From: Burkholderia vietnamiensis LMG 10929
Lineage (GTDB): Bacteria > Pseudomonadota > Gammaproteobacteria > Burkholderiales > Burkholderiaceae
Direction: 5' to 3'
NCBI RefSeq assembly: GCF_000959445.1
Contig: NZ_CP009630.1
Location: 1,302,001 to 1,366,000, forward strand
Length of the DNA stretch: 64,000 nucleotides
Positions 37,338 to 45,934 of the stretch are shown in pieces. The position numbers and the translations under genes were made by a program. The notes beneath the pieces were generated by a model, which ran no database searches, was not told where the DNA came from, and saw only the letters and a program-made list of their open reading frames with translations. Position 1 is the first letter of the stretch, and each line of letters opens with the position of its first letter.

Positions 37338-37520
37338 ACGGACCGGGTGCCTCGTCAATGGCAACAGATTGAATGCGTTGATGTGCGCGACCGCTTGATT
37401 ACGGCGAGCATCCCGATATGCGCGCTTTCGGCACCAGGCGGCGTAGCAAGTCCTCGTTCATATCGAATAGATCGAACGCCCGGGTCGGGCACCTACCGAG
37501 CCGGGCACTCATTCGGTTGA

Positions 37521-37543
37521 AATATACAGCCTTGCTGTATATT
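37521..37543. promoter_or_regulatory. Perfect 10-bp inverted repeat, likely MarR operator
   Basis: AATATACAGC and GCTGTATATT separated by 3 bases lie 56 bases before the SnoaL-like/MarR gene pair. The size (23 bp), near-perfect symmetry and AT-rich arms fit a MarR-family operator, and the MarR gene is the second gene of the transcript, so autoregulation is the simplest reading. The arms are oriented ACAG...CTGT, opposite to a LexA box. Confidence 0.75.
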
Positions 37544-37598
37544 ATTCGTTCACCCCTTCGGCCGGGGCGAACGAATTTCCGAACAATTGAGGACAAGC

Positions 37599-38027
37599 AT
37601 GAACAGCAACGATCCCAAAGCTGTCGTCGAGCAGTTCAACTACGAAGTGATCCGGGACGGCAATCGAGCCTGCTTCGAAGCGCTCATGGCGCCCGACTTC
37701 GTCAACTGGTCCGCGCCGAATGAGGCGAGCCGAGGTGCCGAAGCGATGTGGGCAACGTTTGCGTCCGTGCTTCGGCCGGCCATTGCCGACATGGAGATCC
37801 ACATTCACGAACAACTATGCGACGGTGACAAAGTCACGACGCGGAAGTCGATCACCGGCAAACATGTCGGGCCACTGCTGGGCGTCGACGCGACTGGCGA
37901 CGACATTTCGATCGACGTCATCGATATCGTCCGCATTCGGGACGGGCAATATGTCGAGCATTGGGGCGTCAATACGCTTGCCGCCGTCGTTGCGCGACTT
38001 CGCGAACGCGCGGTGCAGCCGAAATGA
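37599..38027 (+). CDS. SnoaL-like / NTF2-fold polyketide-cyclase family protein
   Basis: A 142-residue protein of the NTF2-like superfamily. VVEQFNYEVIRDGNRACFEALMAPDFVNWSAP, then GDKVTTRKSITGKHVGPLLGV and VIDIVRIRDGQYVEHWGVNTLAAVVARL are typical of SnoaL-like ester cyclase paralogues. These form small alpha+beta barrels that bind or isomerise small molecules; no catalytic residue can be assigned. TGAGGA precedes the start at 37599. Its stop overlaps the MarR ATG (ATGA), and a perfect palindrome lies upstream. The MarR-controlled pairing suggests response to an aromatic or redox-active compound (inference). Confidence 0.82.
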   Translation: MNSNDPKAVVEQFNYEVIRDGNRACFEALMAPDFVNWSAPNEASRGAEAMWATFASVLRPAIADMEIHIHEQLCDGDKVTTRKSITGKHVGPLLGVDATGDDISIDVIDIVRIRDGQYVEHWGVNTLAAVVARLRERAVQPK

Positions 38028-38476
38028 GTCGGATCTCCAGGAATGCCTCTAGCGACCGCGCCGCTGAAGCCGCGGCGTTGGGCGAAGCGATTCGCGATGT
38101 CGTCAGCCGTCTGGTCAAGGTCGTTCGCGAGCAAAGCGGTACGCAATCGAACGCGCAGAACGAGACGCTTGCGCTACTCGAACGCTGCGGCCCGGTGAGT
38201 ATCGCGACACTCGCCGTGCGCAGAGCCGTGACCCATCAGACCATGCGGCTGATCGTGCAGAAACTGGTCGAACAAGGGCTGGTGACCTTGACGGTAGACA
38301 ATGAAGATCGCCGCGCCTGGGTCGTGGATCTGACCGATACGGGGCGTGCACAGACTGCGCAGGCGCGAGATGCACGTTCGCAATGGCTTACCGAGCAACT
38401 GCTGACGAAGACGAGCCGCGAAGAACGCGCGGTGTTGGAGGCCGCGGTTCGAACGCTCAACAAGCTGATCGACTGA
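38024..38476 (+). CDS. MarR-family regulator
   Basis: A 150-residue winged-helix regulator. The recognition region is TLALLERCGPVSIATLAVRRAVTHQTMRLIVQKLVEQGLVTLTVDNEDRRAWVVDLTDTGR, with the DR-x-x-x wing typical of MarR. It starts inside the stop of the SnoaL-like gene, so the two are translationally coupled. It probably represses the pair by binding the palindrome at 37521-37543. No ligand is evident; there is no Cys pair diagnostic of OhrR (the single Cys in ERCGPV is not at the OhrR position). Confidence 0.9.
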   Translation: MSRISRNASSDRAAEAAALGEAIRDVVSRLVKVVREQSGTQSNAQNETLALLERCGPVSIATLAVRRAVTHQTMRLIVQKLVEQGLVTLTVDNEDRRAWVVDLTDTGRAQTAQARDARSQWLTEQLLTKTSREERAVLEAAVRTLNKLID

Positions 38477-39039
38477 ATCGGGCTCGCTCCATCCCTGTTG
38501 CGGATGATGACCACGGGGCTGGGTGAAGTGCAAAGGGAGACGGCAGCAGTTTGCTGATCCAGACCCCGCATAGCAACTCTGCGGTGGACGATACTTGCAC
38601 CGCCGTCCGAAATCCGCCGAGGCACGGGCCGGTGCAGACCCCGTGGCGCTTGGCGGACGAAAATCTTCGAAGATGGCATCCCGGATTCCCGCACCACGCA
38701 AACCGAGCGTTCTGATGCTCGGCGTCCGTACACGTAAACGTATGCCGCAGCAATACAGCAGCCTGTAAAGGAGCTGCACGACCTGACGGTAGGAACAATC
38801 CAGCGGCGAGCATCAAGATGTAAGAATTTAGGCGTAGTCTTGCCAACCTGGATCGTTTTCAGGATAGCTAGTTCCATGCCGGACAGAGCACATGACCGTT
38901 TTCACGACAACCGGAACGATCTTTTGACCGACGCTAGTCCCATCAGGAGCGTGTTCGACACCTCCACACGTCAAAATTTTTCGGCTGCACTGATCGACCA
39001 CTGCCTGAGTCGATCATTCTCCCACCCGGTCTGCTGCTC
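38477..39039. other. Gene-free, compositionally distinct stretch
   Basis: About 560 bases lower in GC than the rest, with open frames on the minus strand (for example 38236-38877) that lack any recognisable domain and are Cys/Arg-rich in a non-protein-like way. No tRNA, terminator or IS end was recognised. It separates the MarR unit from the HpnI-like gene and may be a decayed insertion. Confidence 0.5.
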
Positions 39040-40224
39040 ATGACCGGACTGGCCGCATTCGAAGGTACGATGCGGGCAGCCCATCTGCTGCTCGTTGCGC
39101 TGCTGGGTATCTCAGCTTCGGCGGCCGTAGGCGGCATCATTTATACGTTGCTGGCAAGCGTATTGATGTCGCGCTTTTTTGCGCGCCCGACTTCAGTTCC
39201 CTCCAGCTATCCGCCTGTCACGGTCGTCAAGCCGCTACACGGTAACGAGTGGAACCTGCTCGATAACCTGTCGAGCTTCTTTCAGCAGGATTATCCGGGC
39301 GACGTGCAGTATCTGTTCGGCGTGCACGATGCGGCTGACCCTGCGTTGGAGGCGGTCGAGATGCTGCGCACGCTCTACCCCGACGCGTACATCACGGTGG
39401 TAGCGGATGCCCGCCTGTACGGGCCGAACAGGAAGATCGCCAACATCGTGAACATGCTGACGCAGGCGGCCCATGATGTGATGATCTTTGCGGACAGCGA
39501 CGTCAGTGTGAGCCCAGAGTATTTGCGCAGCGTCGTAGGCGAATTGCAAAAGCCGGGCGTGGGCCTCGTGAGCTGTATCTATCGTGGAAAGTCCGCGCCG
39601 GGGTTCTGGCCACGCCTGGCTGTCAATGCGATCAACTATCAGTTCGTTCCGGGCGTGGTGACCGGCCTGACACTGGGGCTGGCCAAACCCTGCATGGGAC
39701 CGACCATCGCAATGCGCCGCGCGACGGTGGACAAGATCGGCGGTTTCGAACAGTTTGCGCATCACCTCGCCGAGGACCACGCGATCGGTCAGGCCGTGCG
39801 CAAGGCCGGCGAGCGCGTCGTGATTCCACCGTTCTTCATTTCCCACGCCTGTGCTGAAACGAGCGCCGCAAGCCTGATCTCGCACGAATTACGCTGGAGC
39901 CGCACGATTCGCTCCATCGATCCGGCGGGCCACCTGGGCTCTGCGCTGATGCATCCGTTTGCGTTCGCCACGCTGACCATCGTACTGTCGGGCGCCGCAA
40001 GCTGGTCGTGGTCGCTCGCCGCGATCGCCCTGCTGGCCCGCCTTTGGCTGAAGCTCCGGGCGGACCGGGCCTTGTGCCATCCCCATCGCGAGCTGTGGCT
40101 GCTGCCGATATGGGATATTGCGTTGTTCCTGATCTTCCTCGCGAGCTACAGTTCGACCCTGGTCACCTGGCGCGGCTTCACTTTTCACGTGGACCGGAAC
40201 GGCATGCTACATTCAAAACGCTGA
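39040..40224 (+). CDS. hpnI: HpnI-like glycosyltransferase (hopanoid/ceramide glucosyltransferase family)
   Basis: A 394-residue membrane GT2 enzyme. An N-terminal TM helix is followed by the catalytic domain PPVTVVKPLHGNEWNLLDNLSSFFQQDYPGDVQYLFGVHDAADPA, the metal-binding FADSDVSVSPEYL, PCMGPTIAMRRATVDKIGGF, and the late HELRWSRTIR (Q/R-x-x-RW-like) motif. Two or three C-terminal helices follow. HpnI adds an N-acetylhexosamine to bacteriohopanetetrol; the related ceramide glucosyltransferases use lipids. A second start is possible at 39070. No other hopanoid genes (shc, hpnH, hpnG, hpnJ, hpnK) are in the window, so the hopanoid substrate is inferred from the family. Confidence 0.75.
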   Translation: MTGLAAFEGTMRAAHLLLVALLGISASAAVGGIIYTLLASVLMSRFFARPTSVPSSYPPVTVVKPLHGNEWNLLDNLSSFFQQDYPGDVQYLFGVHDAADPALEAVEMLRTLYPDAYITVVADARLYGPNRKIANIVNMLTQAAHDVMIFADSDVSVSPEYLRSVVGELQKPGVGLVSCIYRGKSAPGFWPRLAVNAINYQFVPGVVTGLTLGLAKPCMGPTIAMRRATVDKIGGFEQFAHHLAEDHAIGQAVRKAGERVVIPPFFISHACAETSAASLISHELRWSRTIRSIDPAGHLGSALMHPFAFATLTIVLSGAASWSWSLAAIALLARLWLKLRADRALCHPHRELWLLPIWDIALFLIFLASYSSTLVTWRGFTFHVDRNGMLHSKR

Positions 40225-40411
40225 AAGCTGGTACGAGTGCGGCCGCCGGCCGTGCTATGCAGCGTCGCGCTTCGCACTCGGGGTAACGCCGCTGCTGCTG
40301 GAACGATCCTTACATCCGCATGCTTATTCATATTCTTCCGCTTACGTCGGCGCAGCGCACCTCGCGAACGCCAGGCCACGTTGCCCCGCGGCGAGTTCCG
40401 GGGCGGCTCCT

Positions 40412-41419
40412 TTGAGCAGGCCTTTCAAACGTAATACGGCGACGATGCTGGCTGTGCTTGGCGTTGGACTGGCCGTGGGGGCACCTTTCATAGTGGGCTC
40501 CCACCAGTCGCTTGCCTGGCTGCGGACCGTCTCGATGCAGATGTTCCTGGTGTTGGCGGCAAGCGCCGCTGCGAGCGCGCTCGGCAAGGCTGGCAAACAG
40601 CACCTGATACAAACGGCACTGGGCTTGCGTCTTCCTTTCGGACGCACATATGGGATCGCCCTCGTGACCGATTCTGCCTTTCTCGTCTCGCCCCTGGGGG
40701 CGGCAGGATATGGCGTCAATATCGGGTTGCTGCAGCGCGCTGGAGCCTCGTGGGCAACGGCCACGACGGTCGTCGGCGCCGACCAGGCGCTCGACCTGGC
40801 TTTCTTGGCCGTGGCGGTTCCAATCGCGATTGCGTTCGCTGTCGGTCCGCTGGCTCAGGTCGTGCCGAGGCCAAACGTGTCGATGGTCGTCGGAATGCTG
40901 GCAGGTGTCGCGATTCTTGTAGCGACGCTATGGGCGTGCCGCCGGAAAGTCGCGAGCGCGCTGGATGCTGCATGTGGCCGCATTCAGTGGCTCGGGAGCC
41001 AGCGAGCCCGGTGGGACGGGTTCCGCCAGAGTGTGCGCCGGCAAGCGGGGCTGCTCATGATGGGGCCTCGCCACCGGTTTGCCGGCTTGCTCGTCTTCAC
41101 TACGCTGCAATGGCTGCCGCGCTATGGCGTCCTGTGGTTCGTGCTGCTCGAACTCGGCTACCAGTTGCCATTCGGATTCGTTGTGGCGGTGCAGGCCGTG
41201 GTCCTGCATGCGGCGCTTTGGACCGGGATACCGGCCGGCGGTGCCGCCGGCGACTTGGCGCTTGCGGCAGCATTTGCAAACTGGATTCCGCAAGATGCCA
41301 TGGCGTCGGCTCTGGTTCTTTGGCGCTTCGCGACGCTTTATTTCCCGCTGATCCTCGGTGCCGCGGCCTTCTTTGCTTTTGCCTGGCGGCGGGGTTCGGT
41401 AAGGCCGACTACGGAATAA
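40412..41419 (+). CDS. UPF0104/HpnL-like integral membrane protein
   Basis: About 335 residues from a TTG at 40412; an ATG at 40445 is an equally possible start. The protein has about eight helices, with the pattern of the lysylphosphatidylglycerol-synthase TM region family (UPF0104): FGRTYGIALVTDSAFLVSPLGAAGYGVNIGLLQRAGASWATATTVVGADQALDLAF and a late GIPAGGAAGDLALAAAFANWIPQDAMASALVLWRF. HpnL belongs to the same family and is associated with hopanoids. Placement after an HpnI-like gene (187-base gap) supports a shared lipid-related role, perhaps flipping or presenting the glycosylated lipid (inference). Confidence 0.75.
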   Translation: MSRPFKRNTATMLAVLGVGLAVGAPFIVGSHQSLAWLRTVSMQMFLVLAASAAASALGKAGKQHLIQTALGLRLPFGRTYGIALVTDSAFLVSPLGAAGYGVNIGLLQRAGASWATATTVVGADQALDLAFLAVAVPIAIAFAVGPLAQVVPRPNVSMVVGMLAGVAILVATLWACRRKVASALDAACGRIQWLGSQRARWDGFRQSVRRQAGLLMMGPRHRFAGLLVFTTLQWLPRYGVLWFVLLELGYQLPFGFVVAVQAVVLHAALWTGIPAGGAAGDLALAAAFANWIPQDAMASALVLWRFATLYFPLILGAAAFFAFAWRRGSVRPTTE

Positions 41420-41817
41420 GGACCTCGGAAATCATTGAGGCATGCTGCCGCACGTCTTTCCGATCCGGACCGAAAACGCTGCGCGTTCAGCATGATCGGG
41501 CGATTCCGAATGTTGAAGCGCGCAGCAGCTTGCCGATCAGACGCGCCTTCGCGCTCCATCAGATCCGGCACGGATTGCTCGAACGGCGGGCTTTAGTCCT
41601 CGTCCGGACGCTCGCTACCTGCTTACCCGCTGCCCGTAGCGCCGGGTAGCGCAGCCATGTACTTCGCCATGGAAAACACCCCAAAGGTCGGATCGGAGCC
41701 AACTTCTGGGGTGCAGTGTGCGGGCTTAGCGCACGTCAGCGAAGACGTGCGAAGGACGCGTCCAGGCCGCGAGAAACCTCATGCCGAGGAACGCGGTTGC
41801 TGAAACGAATCGCGCGC
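41420..41817. other. Gene-free stretch with a minus-strand hairpin
   Basis: About 400 bases with no supportable gene. The only clear structure is the hairpin CACCCCA (41677-41683) / TGGGGTG (41707-41713), which on the minus strand is followed by TTTTCC and probably terminates the small gene at 41818-42048. A 15-codon mini reading begins right after it on the minus strand and is not called. Confidence 0.5.
41673..41713 (-). terminator. Intrinsic terminator for the 76-residue gene
   Basis: On the minus strand, stem CACCCCA / TGGGGTG with a 23-nt loop is followed by four T. It lies about 105 bases beyond the stop at 41818. The long loop makes it weaker than the others in this window. Confidence 0.6.
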
Positions 41818-42048
41818 TCAGGCCTTGACGTTGATGATCGTCCCGACTTGCTGGCCGCTGCTGTTCACGCTCGGCGCCGGCTGCGCAGCTGCTGCCTGGA
41901 CCGCCTTTGCGCCCGCATCGTCGCCGTCACCGTCGACATCGGGACCGACTTCGCGGGCTTCCGACGACGTCATGCCGCGTTGTGCCGTTTGCGCAGTCTG
42001 AATCGGGAGTTGGAGTTGTTGGTTACCGCCAACAGAAGAAACGCTCAT
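41818..42048 (-). CDS. Small Gln/Ala-rich conserved protein of unknown function
   Basis: A 76-residue protein starting MSVSSVGGNQQLQLPIQTAQTAQRG and ending SSGQQVGTIINVKA. AGGAG lies 6 bases before the ATG at 42048, which favours it over an ATG two codons upstream. The centre has DVDGDGDDAG, an acidic run like a calcium-binding loop but too short to claim one. There is no signal peptide or TM segment. Similar short proteins ending in GxxINxxA occur in Burkholderia without known function. It stands alone with its own terminator. Confidence 0.75.
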   Translation of the reverse strand: MSVSSVGGNQQLQLPIQTAQTAQRGMTSSEAREVGPDVDGDGDDAGAKAVQAAAAQPAPSVNSSGQQVGTIINVKA

Positions 42049-42463
42049 GTACATCTCCTAGAGGTTGCGAGCATACGTATGCTGCTCACCTCGGTTAACG
42101 GTCGTCGAGCGCGAAGGGAATAGGCGGATATATGGAACGCAGTATTGTGCTGGGCAGATAGCGCGCGAAATATTGATGCAATAAAGCCCGCACTCTGCGG
42201 GCGACGAGAACTGGCCGATTGCGGTCGCGGTCTCGAAACGTAATCTTGCGCCAACTGTTGGCCGAGGCTCCGGCATGGCCCGCATGACCTTCGGTTCCGG
42301 GAATGCGAATTCATCCCGTCGATGCAGCGAATGGATAAGACCGCTGCGCCGGCGTATCGAAGGCGCCACCATCCTCTGCGGGCATTGGCCACCACACCGC
42401 GCGTTCCATGAGCCGCGCCTATTTGCACCCTCGTCGCCCGCGGCCCCCTCCTGACGCTATCCG
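42049..42463. other. Gene-free stretch
   Basis: About 415 bases between two minus-strand genes. It must contain the promoter of the 76-residue gene. Open frames here on the minus strand are Arg/Ser-rich with no start signal or domain. Nothing else is seen. Confidence 0.5.
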
Positions 42464-43225
42464 CTAACGCGGAATCGAATCGAGCAACTTGTTGAACGGA
42501 TCGACCTGCGCCATCAGACCTTCGTCGAGCCCATCGATCGCACGTCGGAGATCGCTGTCCAGCGCATCGATCGACGAATAGCTGTACGGGTCGCCAGACT
42601 GTTTCCAGTTGACGTGTTGTCGGAGAATCGCATCGTATGTGTCGCTCTGGAACATGACGATGTCGCCGATCACCCGGCGTGTGAAACCGTGAAAACCGCC
42701 GGGCGTGACATAACCGGTGCCGACGCGCAGGAACAAGACCGCATCGCTACCCTGATAGGGCGAGCCGCTTGCCTGCCACATGCGGTGTGCGTCCGGTTTG
42801 AGCGTCGGCAAGCCCGGCGCCGATGCATCGACCTCCTGCACCGTGAAGCCATGATTTCGCAGGACCGTTTCGATACTGTCGGTGAAGCGCCGGTTAAGCC
42901 CCGTATCGCCGAATCTGGCGGTGACGAGATCATTGAGGGATGTCGGCGAATCGTTGTCGTGCTTGCCGAGCCCGACGCCGACGGCCCCTGCGACAGCCCC
43001 CATGGCGAGCGCGCCCACTACGCCGACACCTGGAATCGGAACCGGAATATGAATCGGGCCGGACGGCCCCACCGTGATGTACACGGCCTTGCCTGGATAG
43101 ACGACCGTCACAGTCTTGACCGCACTCACTCTTTCAGCATTGACTTCGGAGGTCGTATCGCGCGCATGGCCCGCGATCGAAATCAACAGCATCAAAGCGG
43201 CGAAACCGGTTTTTTTCAGCAACAT
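42464..43225 (-). CDS. Exported protein of unknown function with Gly/Val hydrophobic segment
   Basis: A 253-residue protein with a signal peptide (LLKKTGFAALMLLISIAGHA). A proline-rich then Gly/Ala/Val-rich region (PIHIPVPIPGVGVVGALAMGAVAGAVGVGLG) may be a membrane-inserting or glycine-zipper segment. The C-terminal half (LNDLVTARFGDTGLNRRFTDSIETVLRNHGFTVQEVD, later GFTRRVIGDIVMFQSDTYDAIL) is globular. I do not recognise the family. The glycine-zipper next to a periplasmic domain resembles outer-membrane-associated lipoproteins, but there is no lipobox Cys. Monocistronic as far as can be seen. Confidence 0.78.
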   Translation of the reverse strand: MLLKKTGFAALMLLISIAGHARDTTSEVNAERVSAVKTVTVVYPGKAVYITVGPSGPIHIPVPIPGVGVVGALAMGAVAGAVGVGLGKHDNDSPTSLNDLVTARFGDTGLNRRFTDSIETVLRNHGFTVQEVDASAPGLPTLKPDAHRMWQASGSPYQGSDAVLFLRVGTGYVTPGGFHGFTRRVIGDIVMFQSDTYDAILRQHVNWKQSGDPYSYSSIDALDSDLRRAIDGLDEGLMAQVDPFNKLLDSIPR

Positions 43226-43378
43226 GTCCGTCTAATCTCCACGCGTATTCATCGGCCAAACATCTACTGGACCCACGCGTTAACGGATTCGCGACACAAA
43301 GCTTGAGCAACAGACGGACAAGCGCAAGTGCGCTACGGCAATTACCGGCCCCCACATTTCTGCAATTGCTGCCACTCC

Positions 43379-44158
43379 CTACCGCCGCACCTCCACATAC
43401 CGACTCGGCGTCTCGCCCAGAATCCGCCGAAACGCGGACGTAAACGCGCTCGCGCTCGCATATCCGAGGTCGAACGCGACACGCGTGACCGGCTGTCCGT
43501 CGCTCAGCCGCGCGATCGCCGCGAGCATGCACACCTGCTGACGCCACGCCGCGAAGCTCACGCCGGTCTGCGCGCGGAACAGTCGCGTGAAGGTGCGCCG
43601 GCTCACGCCCGCATCGGTCGCCACCTGGTCGAGATCGGCCGAGATCGACGGCGACTCCAACAAATGCCGGCAGATCTTCGCGAGCCGCGCGTCGGCCGGC
43701 AGCGGCGCGTGCAGCGACAGCTGCGGCATCGTCGCGATTTCCGCGACGAGCAGCGCCATCAGCTTGCCCGGCCGGCCCTCGACGTCGTACATCGGCGGCA
43801 GATCGATCGCGTCGTCGAGCAGTTGCCGCAACAGCGACGACACGCCGTACACGCCGCACCGGTCCGGCAAGCCGACGGACTGCGCCGCATCGGGCGACAC
43901 GAACGCGTTCAGCATCGTGACCGGCCCGGTCATCGTCATCTCGTGCCGCACGCCGGCCGGTACCCAGCACCCGCGCTGCGGCGGCACCAGCCAGCGCCCG
44001 TGCGGCGTCGACACGCTGATCGTGCCGCGCGACGCGAACGCGAACTGCCCGCGCGCATGTGCGTGCTCACGGAAAGTCGTGCCCGCCGCGTAGTCGTTGG
44101 CAGTGACCACCACGCTCCGCGGGATATGTTCGTAAGGGTCCAGCAGCGTATTTCTCAC
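43379..44158 (-). CDS. AraC-family regulator with cupin sensor domain
   Basis: About 259 residues from a GTG at 44158; the frame stays open to an ATG at 44308, but that would overlap the divergent hydrolase gene. The N-terminal half is an AraC-type cupin (FREHAHARGQFAFASRGTISVSTPHGRWLVPPQRGCWVPAGVRHEM). The C-terminal DNA-binding domain has two HTHs (LDQVATDAGVSRRTFTRLFRAQTGVSFAAWRQQ and VTRVAFDLGYASASAFTSAFRRILGETPSRY). The cupin plus this DNA-binding pattern is typical of small-molecule-sensing AraC proteins. It probably regulates the divergent alpha/beta hydrolase gene. Confidence 0.9.
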   Translation of the reverse strand: MRNTLLDPYEHIPRSVVVTANDYAAGTTFREHAHARGQFAFASRGTISVSTPHGRWLVPPQRGCWVPAGVRHEMTMTGPVTMLNAFVSPDAAQSVGLPDRCGVYGVSSLLRQLLDDAIDLPPMYDVEGRPGKLMALLVAEIATMPQLSLHAPLPADARLAKICRHLLESPSISADLDQVATDAGVSRRTFTRLFRAQTGVSFAAWRQQVCMLAAIARLSDGQPVTRVAFDLGYASASAFTSAFRRILGETPSRYVEVRR

Positions 44159-44300
44159 GGCCCGAATTCCATCGTCAATGACCCGATATCGAAGGCGGGT
44201 CACCTTCGATCGATCTACGATCCGCTCCACGCCTGCGCGACCGCACGGCCGCGCAACCCGACGGCCGAACCGGCCGGATAGCGACTTCATCGGAGCGAAC

Positions 44301-45071
44301 ATGCCCAATACGTTTCATCGCGTGGGGGACGGCCCCCACCCTGTTCTCGTGCTGCACGGCTGGTTCGGCGACGCACATGCGTTCGAGCCCGTCGAACCGT
44401 GGCTGTCGCGCGAGCGCTTCACCTATGTCTTCATGGACTACCGCGGCTACGGCCGCATGCGCAATGCGCACGGCGCGTATTCGATCGCCGAAATCGCCGC
44501 CGACACGCTCGCGCTCGCCGACACACTCGGCTGGCGCACCTTCAGCCTCGTCGGCCACTCGATGGGCGGCATGGCGATCGAGAAGGTTGCCGCCATCGCG
44601 CCCGAACGCGTACGCGCGCTGGTGCCGATCGCGCCGGTCCCGTGCGGCGGCCTGCCGTTCGACGCGGCGCGTCACGCGCTATTCGAACGCGCGGCCGACA
44701 GCATCGCCGCGCGCCGGACCATCATCGAGCGCAGCACCGGCAGCCGCCTGCCCGCCGCCTGGGTCGAGTGGAAAGCCGCGTATTCTGCATCCCGCTCGTC
44801 GCCGACGGCGTTCGGCGCGTACTTCCGCGCCTGGGCCGACACGGATTTCAGCGACGAAATTGCAGGCCGTCATCCGGTCAAGGTGCTGATCGGCGAACAC
44901 GACCCGGCGTTCGACGCCGCGCTGATGGCGCGCACCTATCTGCGCCGCTACCCGCGCGCAAGCGTCGACGTGCTGCGCAATGCCGGCCATTACCCGATGA
45001 ACGAAACGCCGCTCGCGCTCGTCGCCGCGATGGAACGCTTTCTCGACGATGCAGCGACCGCGCCCGCCTGA
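44301..45071 (+). CDS. Alpha/beta hydrolase
   Basis: A 256-residue serine hydrolase. HGWFGDAHAFEP gives the oxyanion loop, GHSMGGMAIEK the nucleophile elbow, EHDPAFD the acid region and NAGHYPMNETP the catalytic His. There is no signal peptide, so it is cytoplasmic. The subgroup is close to esterases and lyases of aromatic or lactone pathways; substrate unknown. CGGAGCG precedes the ATG. It is divergent from the AraC gene and convergent with dppA (35-base gap). Confidence 0.92.
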   Translation: MPNTFHRVGDGPHPVLVLHGWFGDAHAFEPVEPWLSRERFTYVFMDYRGYGRMRNAHGAYSIAEIAADTLALADTLGWRTFSLVGHSMGGMAIEKVAAIAPERVRALVPIAPVPCGGLPFDAARHALFERAADSIAARRTIIERSTGSRLPAAWVEWKAAYSASRSSPTAFGAYFRAWADTDFSDEIAGRHPVKVLIGEHDPAFDAALMARTYLRRYPRASVDVLRNAGHYPMNETPLALVAAMERFLDDAATAPA

Positions 45072-45106
45072 TGCGCCGCCGCTGCGCGGCATCGGCTCGG
45101 CACGCA

Positions 45107-45934
45107 TCACCGCAGCATGAACGACATGGCCGACAGGCTGTTCAGCGTGCGCACGACGTGCTCGACCGACGGCGCGTCGAAGCGCAGCGTCACCGCATCG
45201 ACCCGCTCGAGCGACGGCAGCACGCAGAACAGATCGGCGAGCGCGGCGCTCTGCACGCGCACCGTACACGCGGCCGGGGCAGTCCGATGCGCATCCGCGT
45301 GCCAGCCGGACGCAAGCGCATGCTCGACGGTTTCGCGTGCCGCGACCGCAATGCGCCCGCACGCTGCGGCGGGCGTCAGCGTGTCGCCGCTCGATGCGCC
45401 GCCGGCCGTCTTGAGCACCTCGAAACGCGCGTCCGGAAACAGCGGCCGCGTTTCGTCGACGAACACGTCGTCGCCGGACGCCAGCGCGACGTGCGCGCCG
45501 TATTCGCGCGCGAGCGCGCCATACAGCCCCGCTTCGCCGAGCTCGACGCCGTTCACCCAGACCTGCGCGAACGCGAAGCTGTTGATCGTGTGCGCCAGCA
45601 CGCCGCGCGTCTGCGATTTCGAGTGAAAGCCGATCATGAACACGAGATCGGGCCGCTGCTCGAGGCCCGCCATCATCCCCAGCGTGCGCGGCTTGCCGAG
45701 CACGACGCGCGCGCGTGCATCGAGCCCGTCCGGCAGCAGGTTGCGGTATCCGCCATGCGAATCGTTGACCCACACGGCCTGCGCGCCGCCGGCAAATGCG
45801 CCTTCGATCGCCGCATTCGCCTCGCCGGTCATCCAGCGGCGCGCGCGTTCGTATTCCGGATTGCCGGCGCGGGTCTGCTCGACGGCGAATACGCCGGCCA
45901 CACCTTCGATATCGGTTGAAATCAGAATTTTCAT
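45107..45934 (-). CDS. dppA: D-aminopeptidase, DppA family (M55)
   Basis: A 275-residue zinc peptidase. Metal ligands align with Bacillus DppA: Asp8 and Glu10 (STDIEGVAG), His60 (VNDSHGG), His104 (GFHSKS) and a Glu in GEAG at 134. DppA releases N-terminal D-amino acids from D-Ala-D-Ala and D-Ala-Gly-Gly type peptides in the cytoplasm. It is the last gene of the peptide operon; its ATG overlaps the stop of the dmpA-like gene. A role in using cell-wall-derived D-peptides brought in by the gsi-type importer is the simplest reading. The DppA decamer encloses its active site, which limits it to small peptides. Confidence 0.92.
   Translation of the reverse strand: MKILISTDIEGVAGVFAVEQTRAGNPEYERARRWMTGEANAAIEGAFAGGAQAVWVNDSHGGYRNLLPDGLDARARVVLGKPRTLGMMAGLEQRPDLVFMIGFHSKSQTRGVLAHTINSFAFAQVWVNGVELGEAGLYGALAREYGAHVALASGDDVFVDETRPLFPDARFEVLKTAGGASSGDTLTPAAACGRIAVAARETVEHALASGWHADAHRTAPAACTVRVQSAALADLFCVLPSLERVDAVTLRFDAPSVEHVVRTLNSLSAMSFMLR

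Noticed and set aside
37521..37543. LexA (SOS) box
   Set aside because: The symmetry is ACAG...CTGT with short spacing, the reverse of CTGT-N8-ACAG, and the adjacent gene is MarR.
38174..38877. Overlapping minus-strand frames after the MarR gene
   Set aside because: Cys/Arg-rich translations with no recognisable motif; three frames are open at once, as in non-coding DNA.
41627..41675. Fifteen-codon reading after the CACCCCA hairpin, possible IS end or leader peptide
   Set aside because: No transposase, inverted-repeat partner or regulated gene follows it; the hairpin is better explained as a terminator.
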